Positions 45,366 to 51,975 of a stretch of 64,000 nucleotides of DNA are shown here, piece after piece. The stretch is taken from positions 2,852,001 through 2,916,000 of the forward strand of contig NZ_CP067113.1 in the NCBI RefSeq assembly GCF_016615955.1. The letters run 5' to 3'. The notes beneath the pieces are model-generated. The model was not told where the DNA came from. It saw only the letters and a program-made list of their open reading frames with translations, and made no database searches. How positions within the stretch are numbered: position 1 is the first letter of the stretch; each line of letters begins with the position of its first letter. The position numbers were made by a program, and so were the translations under genes. This DNA is from Luteimonas sp. MC1750 (GTDB taxonomy: Bacteria; Pseudomonadota; Gammaproteobacteria; Xanthomonadales; Xanthomonadaceae).

Positions 45366-46491
45366 GCGCGGCGCGCGCGCGGCCCGGCCACGGCGCCCGC
45401 GGCCCGCGGCCACGCCGCCTGCCGATGCGCCGCCGGTGCGCGCGCTGCGTGGCCTGCTGCGCGGGATCGACGCGGCGGGCTGCGAGGCCCTGCGCGGCTT
45501 CTTCTCCGCGCCACGCTGGTGGCTGCTGGGCGATGGCGCCGCGGTCCGCGCACGGAGCGGCACGGCGCCCCCGGCGGCGTTCGCGATCGATGCCGAAGGC
45601 GCGCGGCTGCGGCTGCAGGTGGACGGACCCGCGACCGCCGGCCACGACGCCGCGCGCCTGCGCTGGAGCGACCATGCCGGACGCTCGCGCGTGCTCGCCT
45701 GGAGCCTGGCCCACGAGACCACGCTGCGTCGCCTGAGCGAATGGCTGGGCGTGTCCCTGCTGCCGTCGCTGGAGGGCGATGCCGGCGAGGACCCCGCGCA
45801 GGATGCCGCGACGTTCTGGCTCGAAGTCCGTGTCGACGATCCGCCGCCGGTCGACGACGACGAGGCCGACCAGCCGCCACCGCACGTGATCGCGCGCCTG
45901 CGCCTGCCGCTGGCCTGGCTGCCCGGGATCGCGGCGCGTGCCGAACCAGCCCACGAGGACGACCCGGCCCCGGGCGCCGGCCGCTGGCGTGCGCTGCAGT
46001 CCACGGTGCACGTGCTGTTCCCGGTCACCCTGGCGATGCGCGACTGGCGCGCGCTGCGCCAGGGCGACGTGATCGTCGCCGGCCACCGATCGCAGCCACC
46101 TGCCTGCGTGGCGCGCGCCGGCGGCCGCGACTGGCCGCTCGCGCCCGCCCCCGGTGGCTGGACCGTCGGCGGCCCGTCCACACCCGCACCCACCTACCAC
46201 GAGGATTCCCCGATGACCCAGCAGGACCACGACGGCACGCCGTCCGAGGCAAGTGCCGCGCCAGCATCCGATCCGGCCCGCAGCCTGCCGGTCCAGGTGG
46301 AATTCGAGCTCGGCCGCACCGAGATGAGCATCGGCGAACTCGCCGACCTGCAGCCGGGCTATGTCTTCCCGCTTGCCACGCCGCTCGAAGGGGCGAGCGT
46401 CACCATCCGCGCAAACGGCCGCATCGCCGGCCGCGGCGAGCTGGTGGCTGTGGGCGAGACGCTGGGCGTGCGCCTGCTGTCCTGGAGCTGA
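45358..46491 (+). CDS. sctQ: T3SS C-ring / sorting-platform protein SctQ
   Basis: A 377-residue protein with a divergent Ala/Arg-rich N-terminal half and a C-terminal SpoA domain: PVQVEFELGRTEMSIGELAD, LQPGYVFPLATPLEGASVTI, then GRGELVAVGETLGVRLLS. SctQ assembles the cytosolic platform with SctK and SctL. Its ATG overlaps the regulator's stop. An internal ATG at 46213 with GAGGA eight bases upstream would make a C-terminal SpoA-only form, as known in Yersinia and Salmonella. Confidence 0.88.
   Translation: MAERGARAARPRRPRPAATPPADAPPVRALRGLLRGIDAAGCEALRGFFSAPRWWLLGDGAAVRARSGTAPPAAFAIDAEGARLRLQVDGPATAGHDAARLRWSDHAGRSRVLAWSLAHETTLRRLSEWLGVSLLPSLEGDAGEDPAQDAATFWLEVRVDDPPPVDDDEADQPPPHVIARLRLPLAWLPGIAARAEPAHEDDPAPGAGRWRALQSTVHVLFPVTLAMRDWRALRQGDVIVAGHRSQPPACVARAGGRDWPLAPAPGGWTVGGPSTPAPTYHEDSPMTQQDHDGTPSEASAAPASDPARSLPVQVEFELGRTEMSIGELADLQPGYVFPLATPLEGASVTIRANGRIAGRGELVAVGETLGVRLLSWS
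46213..46491 (+). CDS. predicted SctQ-C from internal translation start
   Basis: The ATG at 46213 (MTQQDHDGTPSEAS) is in frame with sctQ and preceded by CACGAGGATTCCCCG, a good ribosome site. It would give 92 residues containing the complete C-terminal SpoA domain. Short SctQ forms made by internal initiation are part of the sorting platform in several T3SSs. No experiment here confirms it. Confidence 0.55.
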   Translation: MTQQDHDGTPSEASAAPASDPARSLPVQVEFELGRTEMSIGELADLQPGYVFPLATPLEGASVTIRANGRIAGRGELVAVGETLGVRLLSWS

Positions 46492-46494
46492 GGC

Positions 46495-47595
46495 ATGGAC
46501 TTCACCACCTTCTCGCCGGCGGTCGTCCTCGTCACCGTCGTCGCCATCGCGCTGGCGCCGTTCGTGGCGGTGATGGTGACCTCGTTCACCAAGATCGTGG
46601 TGGTGCTGAGCCTGCTGCGCAACGCGCTCGGCCTGCAGCAGGTGCCGCCGAACGTGGTGATCAACGGCCTTGCGATCGTGCTGTCGGCCTATGTGATGTC
46701 GCCGGTGATCCTCGACACCCACGCCGCGGTGAGCGCCTACATGGCCGGACAGCCGCCGCCGGCGGAGATCCAGGCGCAGATCGAGCAGCGCGCCGTCGCG
46801 CGCGCCGAGCGCATGGCCGCGCGCCGTGCGCAGGCACCACAGGGCGGTGAGGGCGCGCCGGCGCCCGCCGCCGGCCCCACGGACGCGGAGCCGCCGCCGG
46901 CCAGCCCGGCCGCCGCGGATGCGCTGCGCGCGGAGGCCGAGGCCGCGGCGCGCGGCGCAGGCGCGGCACCAGGGCAAGACGCGATCGACGCGGGCGCGAG
47001 CACTGTCGACGGCGCAGCTCCCGCGACAGCGACCGGCTTCGTCCGCGCACGGCAGTTCGCCAACGTCGACAACGGCGTCGATCCACCTGCCGGCGCCTCC
47101 GACGCTGCCACCGCTGACGGAACCGACGACGGTCCGATCGTGATCACCGCCACCGGGGCGCCGCGTCCGCCGACGCCCACGGCCGGGGCGCCGATGGACG
47201 CCGCACGCATGCTCGGCATCTTCGAGGCCAGCAAGGAGCCGCTGCGCAGCTTCCTGATCCGCCATTCCAACGACCAGGAGCGCGCCTTCTTCCTCAAGAG
47301 CGCGCAGCGCCTGCTGCCGGTCGACCGGCGCGACGACCTCGACGTCGACGACTTCATCGTCGTCATCCCCGCGTTCACGGTCAGCGAGCTGACCACCGCG
47401 TTCCAGATCGGCTTCCTGATCTTCCTGCCGTTCCTGATCATCGACCTGGTGGTGGCCAACATCCTGCTGGCGCTGGGCATGATGATGCTCTCGCCGACGA
47501 CCATCTCGCTGCCGTTCAAGCTGCTGCTGTTCGTGCTGGTCGACGGCTGGGCGAAGCTGGTCCACGGCCTCGTGCTGACCTACGCGGGCGGCTGA
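46495..47595 (+). CDS. sctR: T3SS export apparatus protein SctR with large insertion
   Basis: A 366-residue FliP/SctR-family protein; relatives are about 215-220. The N-terminal part (helices to residue about 83) has VMVTSFTKIVVVLSLLRNAL, QQVPPNVVINGLAIVLSAYV. The C-terminal part resumes near residue 235: LRSFLIRHSNDQERAFFLKS, PAFTVSELTTAFQIGFLIFL, SLPFKLLLFVLVDGW. Residues about 84-234 are an extra Ala/Pro/Glu/Asp-rich segment. It lies where FliP has its periplasmic loop. The core motifs are intact, so the protein should be functional. Confidence 0.92.
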   Translation: MDFTTFSPAVVLVTVVAIALAPFVAVMVTSFTKIVVVLSLLRNALGLQQVPPNVVINGLAIVLSAYVMSPVILDTHAAVSAYMAGQPPPAEIQAQIEQRAVARAERMAARRAQAPQGGEGAPAPAAGPTDAEPPPASPAAADALRAEAEAAARGAGAAPGQDAIDAGASTVDGAAPATATGFVRARQFANVDNGVDPPAGASDAATADGTDDGPIVITATGAPRPPTPTAGAPMDAARMLGIFEASKEPLRSFLIRHSNDQERAFFLKSAQRLLPVDRRDDLDVDDFIVVIPAFTVSELTTAFQIGFLIFLPFLIIDLVVANILLALGMMMLSPTTISLPFKLLLFVLVDGWAKLVHGLVLTYAGG

Positions 47596-47596
47596 C

Positions 47597-47866
47597 GTGA
47601 ACGAGGTCCTCGAGCTCACCAAGGAAGCGCTGTACCTGGTCATGCTGCTGTCCGGGCCGCCGATCGGCGCCGCAGCGCTGGTGGGCCTGGTCATCGCCTT
47701 CCTGCAGGCCGCCACCCAGCTGCAGGAGCAGACCTTCGCCTACGCCTGCAAGTTCGTCGCCATCGTGCTGATGCTGTTCCTCACCGCGGCCCTGATCGGC
47801 GGCTCGCTGTACAGCTATACCGAGCGCATCTTCCGCGACTTCCCGGGCCTGGTGGTCCGGAACTGA
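47597..47866 (+). CDS. sctS: T3SS export apparatus protein SctS
   Basis: An 89-residue FliQ-family protein with two membrane helices. It carries the signature SGPPIGAAALVGLVIAFLQA, TQLQEQTFAYACKFVAIVLM. It starts with GTG one base after the sctR stop codon. It forms the export gate with SctR and SctT. Confidence 0.95.
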   Translation: MNEVLELTKEALYLVMLLSGPPIGAAALVGLVIAFLQAATQLQEQTFAYACKFVAIVLMLFLTAALIGGSLYSYTERIFRDFPGLVVRN

Positions 47867-47869
47867 CCG

Positions 47870-48649
47870 GTGTTCGAACTCCTCGGCAATCCCCTGCTGG
47901 CGCTGGCGCTGGTGCTGCCGCGGGTCATCGGCGCCTTCCTGATGCTGCCGCTGATGACCAAGGAGACGGTGCCGCCGATGGTGCGCAACAGCTTCATGGT
48001 GAGCCTGGGGATCATGGTCCTGCCCGCCGCGATCGCGGGCACGCCGATGGACAACCTGGGCACGATCGAATGGCCGATGATCATCCTCAAGGAGGTCTTC
48101 ATCGGCGTCGCCATCGGCTTCACCTTCGGCATCGTGTTCTGGGCGGTGTCGGCGGTGGGCGGCGTCATCGACACCCAGGTCGGCATGTCCATGGCGCAGA
48201 TCTTCGATCCCATCCAGGGCCACCAGGTCACCCTGCACGGCGAGTTCCTGTCGCAGCTGGCGACCTGGCTGTTCATGGCCAGCGGCGCCTTCCTGGTGTT
48301 CATGGACATCCTGATGTCCAGCTATGCGCTGTGGCCGGTGACGTCCTACTTCCCCGACCTGCCCGCGGTGGGCATGAACCTGTTCGTCGGGCAGTTCAAC
48401 TACATGATGACCACGGTGCTGGTGCTGGCGGCGCCGGTGATGGTGGTGCTGCTGATCATCGACCTGTCGTTCGGCCTGGTGAACCGCTACGCGCCGCAGC
48501 TCAACGTGTTCGCGCTGACCCTGCCGATCAAGGCCTGGCTGGCCACGGCGATGATCCTCATCCTGCTGGGCGTCTACGTCGAGATCCTGCTCGAGCGCCT
48601 GGGCAGCAACCGCCACCTGCTCGGCCTGCTGCGCCAGGCGCTGGGCTGA
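47870..48649 (+). CDS. sctT: T3SS export apparatus protein SctT
   Basis: A 259-residue FliR-family protein with about six helices. It shows VLPRVIGAFLMLPLMTKETV, GGVIDTQVGMSMAQIFDP and LLIIDLSFGLVNRYAPQLNV. A GTG start lies 3 bp after sctS. It is the last gene of the rightward block and ends directly against the convergent sctU stop codon. Confidence 0.95.
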   Translation: MFELLGNPLLALALVLPRVIGAFLMLPLMTKETVPPMVRNSFMVSLGIMVLPAAIAGTPMDNLGTIEWPMIILKEVFIGVAIGFTFGIVFWAVSAVGGVIDTQVGMSMAQIFDPIQGHQVTLHGEFLSQLATWLFMASGAFLVFMDILMSSYALWPVTSYFPDLPAVGMNLFVGQFNYMMTTVLVLAAPVMVVLLIIDLSFGLVNRYAPQLNVFALTLPIKAWLATAMILILLGVYVEILLERLGSNRHLLGLLRQALG

Positions 48650-49708
48650 TCACTCGCCGCGGCGGATGCCCTCGGCCCAGAACAGCACCTCGGCCACCGC
48701 GTCGAAGAACTCGTTGCCGATGTAGTCGTCGACCTCGACCTTCTCGTGCAGCCCGCGCGCCAGCGGGATGTTCTGCAGCACCGGCACGCCGGCCTCCTCG
48801 GCCACGCGCTTGATCTCCTCGGCTTCGGCGCCCTCGCCCTTGGCCACGACCACCGGCAGGTCGGTGACGCCGTCCTCGAACTGCAGCGCGACGGCGATGT
48901 GCGTTGGATTGGTCACCACGACGTTCGATCCCCTGACGGCATTGAGCATGTTCTGCTGCGACCACTCCTGGTGCAGCTGCTTGCGCCGCTGCTTCACGTA
49001 GGGGTCGCCCTCGTTTTCCTTGACCTCCTGCTTGATGTCGCGGCGGCTCATGCGCATCTGCTTCAGGAAGGAGAATTTCTGGTACCAGGCGTCCAGCACC
49101 GAGACGAAGAAGAACACGCCGATGGTCCAGATGCCGATCCTGAGCAGCCCGTGCCAGATCGCCGTGCCCATCGCCTCGGGCGGTGCGTGCGGCAGTGCCA
49201 TCAGGCTGTGGCGCATGCCGTACAGCACCACGCCGCCGATGAAGATCAGCGCGACGCTCTTGAAGAACGCCTTGACCAGCTCGACCAGGTTGTCCATCGA
49301 GAACATCTTCTTGACGCCCTCGACCGGATTGAGCTTGGAGGCGTCGGGCACGAGCTTCTTCATGCTCGCCACCGGGCCGACCTGCAGGAACTCCACCACC
49401 ACGCCGAGGAACAGCGCCAGCAGCAGCAGCGGCACGGTCAGCGCGACCAGGGTGTCGAAGGCCAGCCGGCCGAGGACCGGTGCGGCCTCGGCGAAGGGCA
49501 GGTGGATGCTGTCGAAGCTGGCGTCGAAAAGGTGCCTGAGCCGTCCCCACATGAAGTCGAGCAGCATCCAGCCGCCGACCAGCCAGCCGAGCACCAGCAC
49601 GGTGCTGGTCAGCTCCTTGCTCTTGCTGACGTTGGCGTCCTTGCGCGCGTCGCGGAGCTTCTTGGCTGTCGGCTGCTCGGTCTTGTCGGCGCCCTGGTCC
49701 TTCGCCAT
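48650..49708 (-). CDS. sctU: T3SS switch protein SctU
   Basis: A 352-residue FlhB/YscU-family protein. It begins DKTEQPTAKKLRDARKDANV, has four membrane helices, then a cytoplasmic domain with the autocleavage site Asn267-Pro268-Thr269-His270 (NVVVTNPTHIAVAL). It controls the switch from early to late substrates together with SctP. It is encoded opposite to sctQRST, whereas sctU usually follows sctT on the same strand. Its stop abuts that of sctT. Confidence 0.96.
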   Translation of the reverse strand: MAKDQGADKTEQPTAKKLRDARKDANVSKSKELTSTVLVLGWLVGGWMLLDFMWGRLRHLFDASFDSIHLPFAEAAPVLGRLAFDTLVALTVPLLLLALFLGVVVEFLQVGPVASMKKLVPDASKLNPVEGVKKMFSMDNLVELVKAFFKSVALIFIGGVVLYGMRHSLMALPHAPPEAMGTAIWHGLLRIGIWTIGVFFFVSVLDAWYQKFSFLKQMRMSRRDIKQEVKENEGDPYVKQRRKQLHQEWSQQNMLNAVRGSNVVVTNPTHIAVALQFEDGVTDLPVVVAKGEGAEAEEIKRVAEEAGVPVLQNIPLARGLHEKVEVDDYIGNEFFDAVAEVLFWAEGIRRGE

Positions 49709-49794
49709 CGCATCCCTCCGCGTCTAGGCGCTGGGACGCTAGCATGGGCATGCGCGGCGGTCATGGCCACCGGCGGCTGAACGGAGCGCGCGGA

Positions 49795-49839
49795 CTAGGG
49801 TCGGCCCGAGGTGGCAGCGCCCGGCCACGGCGATACAGT
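49795..49839 (+). promoter_or_regulatory. T3SS palindromic box, copy 6, with -10-like hexamer
   Basis: CTAGGGTCGGCCCGAG (49795-49810) is followed after 23 nt by TACAGT (49834-49839). The ATG at 49878 lies 38 nt further. It sits in the 169-bp gap between divergent sctU and the 105-residue protein gene. Confidence 0.55.
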
Positions 49840-49877
49840 CGCTCCATCGCCCGCAATCCCCCTGACATCCGCAGCGC

Positions 49878-50195
49878 ATGAGCACCATCGGCCCCGATTC
49901 CCACCTCAGCCTCGCCTCCGGCCTCCACCGGATCGACGGGCCGCTCGACGACCTGCGTCGCCAGCAGGGCGGCGATGCGCACGAGGTCCAGGGCACCACG
50001 CCGACGGCCGAGGCGGAGGCCGCGCCCCGGGCGCTGGCCGATGCGGGAGAGCGGGTTCTCGCCGCCCCGGCCTGGGATACCGCCGGTGCCCGCATGCTGG
50101 CCGGCGACCTCGGCCTGGAAGGCCGGCTGGGTGCGCTGCCGCTGGCCCAGGCCGCCGAGGGCGCGGTCGACGCGGTCCTCGACGCCTTCGCCTGA
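49878..50195 (+). CDS. small acidic T3SS-region protein of unknown function
   Basis: A 105-residue protein without signal peptide, cysteine or membrane helix: MSTIGPDSHLSLASGLHRID..., with an Ala/Glu/Asp-rich second half (AGARMLAGDLGLEGRLGALP). The Ser/Ile/Asp-rich N-terminus resembles T3SS secretion leaders, though that is weak evidence. It is preceded by palindromic box copy 6. I do not recognise it; an effector, rod-like subunit or chaperone are all possible. Confidence 0.6.
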   Translation: MSTIGPDSHLSLASGLHRIDGPLDDLRRQQGGDAHEVQGTTPTAEAEAAPRALADAGERVLAAPAWDTAGARMLAGDLGLEGRLGALPLAQAAEGAVDAVLDAFA

Positions 50196-50234
50196 CGCCC
50201 ATCCGCGTCGTCGAGCCGCGATAATGCCGCGGCC

Positions 50235-50912
50235 ATGAGCGAACCCCTCCCGACCCCGGACGCCCTGCGCACCGCCGCCGACCGGCTGGTCTCGGCGCTG
50301 TCCGCGCACGCCGATCCCGAGTACCGCCTGGCGGTACTCAAGCGCCTGGTGCGCCGGCTGGGCGAAGAGCAGTACCCGCTGTTCCTGCGCATCGTCGGCG
50401 TGGTGGCCGAGAGCGACGACGAGCGCGCCCAGCGGCTGCTTGCCGACACCTTCGGCACGGCCCTGCGGCGGATGGACCTGCCCGGCGGCGCGCTGAGCTC
50501 GTGGGGCGCGACCGGCCTGCCCGACCACGGGGCGCCGCTGGCCGCGAGCGCGCTGTCGGGACACTTCTTCGGCGCGACGCCGCGACGCATGCTGGGACCG
50601 GTGGAATACCTGGTGGTCTGGCACCTGCAGCGCACGCAGCGCACGGCGCTCTCCGCCGAAGGCTTCCAGGCGGCCCTGGCGCGGATGATCACCATGCTCA
50701 ACCGCAGCGAGGATGCCCGCCTGCTCTATCCGCAGAAGCTGGCTGCCGACGCCCAGAACGAGCTCGAGGGCGCCTACACCCGGGCGACCCGCGAGCGGCT
50801 CGCCGCGATCGCCGCGGCCTGGGCCGCCGGCGAGTCACCGGAGCGCGTGGCCGCGGCCGCGGCCGATGCGCCGGCCACCACCGCCCACGGCTGGGTCCTC
50901 CGCGACCTGTGA
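50235..50912 (+). CDS. hypothetical cytosolic protein next to the T3SS genes
   Basis: A 225-residue helical protein without signal peptide: LRTAADRLVSALSAHADPEY, LAVLKRLVRRLGEEQYPLFL, and GHFFGATPRRMLGPVEYLVV. No known domain recognised. CGATAATG lies just before the start, a possible -10 for a separate short-leader transcript. It is 39 bp after the 105-residue gene. A relation to the T3SS rests on location only. Confidence 0.65.
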   Translation: MSEPLPTPDALRTAADRLVSALSAHADPEYRLAVLKRLVRRLGEEQYPLFLRIVGVVAESDDERAQRLLADTFGTALRRMDLPGGALSSWGATGLPDHGAPLAASALSGHFFGATPRRMLGPVEYLVVWHLQRTQRTALSAEGFQAALARMITMLNRSEDARLLYPQKLAADAQNELEGAYTRATRERLAAIAAAWAAGESPERVAAAAADAPATTAHGWVLRDL

Positions 50913-50980
50913 CCGGGTCGGCTTGCCGCGGGCAGGCGCCCGTGGCCAAGATGCCCCCTGCCTCCCGGGGAGGGGATGCG

Positions 50981-51925
50981 ATGCCGATGCCACCAACCCT
51001 GCGGTCGCTGCTGGCCGCCATGGCGCTGGCCGGGCTGCTCGCGGCCTGCCGCCCGGTGACCCCGGTCGATGACGCGCAGGCGGACACCGACCTCAGCCGG
51101 CCCGCCCTGGCGGTGCAGGCGCTGACCCGGCACATGCGCAGCGGGGATTTCGCCGCCTTCGCCCGCGATGCCGTGCCACCGGCCCTCCACGGCCGCGTCG
51201 ACCGCGCCTGGCGCGCGGGTCTCACGCGCTGGCCGCTGGACGAGCTGCCGTTCGCCGACCGGCTGCCCGAGGTGATGTCGGCGCTGGCCGCGCCCGATGC
51301 CGCGACGGCGCTGGTGGCCGGTTTCGACCGCCAGTTCGCGAGCGCGCCGCGCGAGATCCGCGCCGCCGCAGCGACGCTCGGCATGTTCGGTGTCCAGTAC
51401 GTCGAGCACCAGGGCGATTTCAGCGAGGGGGAGCGCGACCACTACGCGCAGCTGGTGACCGCGATGGCGCAATGGGCGGCGCAGGCGCCGCTCGCCGACC
51501 GTGCCTTGGCGCACGCCGCGATCCCGCGCCTGGCCGCCGCCGCGCGCGCTGCCGGCCCGGCGACCGCCGAAGGCATCGCGGACGCCGGCATGGAGGCCTC
51601 GCTGCGCCGGATCGGCGCCTTCTCGCTCGAAGCGCGGTCGGTGCTGGCCGGCTATGGCCTGGACCTCGACGCCGCCTTCGACAGCGCCCAGGCCTCCCTG
51701 CAGGTCCAGCAGGGAGACCGCGCCAGCGTCCGCCTGCGCTACGAGCTGGCCGGCAGCCCGGTCGACACCGTGTTGGACATGGAGCGGATCGACGGACGCT
51801 GGTACCTGTCGGACTACCTGCGCCATGCCCGCGAAGCCGCCGGCGACGACGCCGGGCGGCCCACGCCGGCGGACGCCCCCGATCCCGCCGCGCCGCCGCC
51901 CCAGGGACCCGCGGCCGCGCCGTGA
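50981..51925 (+). CDS. hypothetical lipoprotein
   Basis: A 314-residue protein with signal peptide and lipobox LAGLLAAC. The mature part is helical and Ala-rich (ALTRHMRSGDFAAFARDAVP), followed by a C-terminal domain LQVQQGDRASVRLRYELAGS, DTVLDMERIDGRWYLSDYLR, reminiscent of small NTF2-like lipoprotein domains. The tail is proline-rich. The ATG at 50981 follows GGGGAGGGGATGCG. Confidence 0.75.
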   Translation: MPMPPTLRSLLAAMALAGLLAACRPVTPVDDAQADTDLSRPALAVQALTRHMRSGDFAAFARDAVPPALHGRVDRAWRAGLTRWPLDELPFADRLPEVMSALAAPDAATALVAGFDRQFASAPREIRAAAATLGMFGVQYVEHQGDFSEGERDHYAQLVTAMAQWAAQAPLADRALAHAAIPRLAAAARAAGPATAEGIADAGMEASLRRIGAFSLEARSVLAGYGLDLDAAFDSAQASLQVQQGDRASVRLRYELAGSPVDTVLDMERIDGRWYLSDYLRHAREAAGDDAGRPTPADAPDPAAPPPQGPAAAP

Positions 51926-51975
51926 GCAGGCGCGGCGCCGCGGGCGCGGGCCCCCCGTTGGGCATAATGCCGGGG

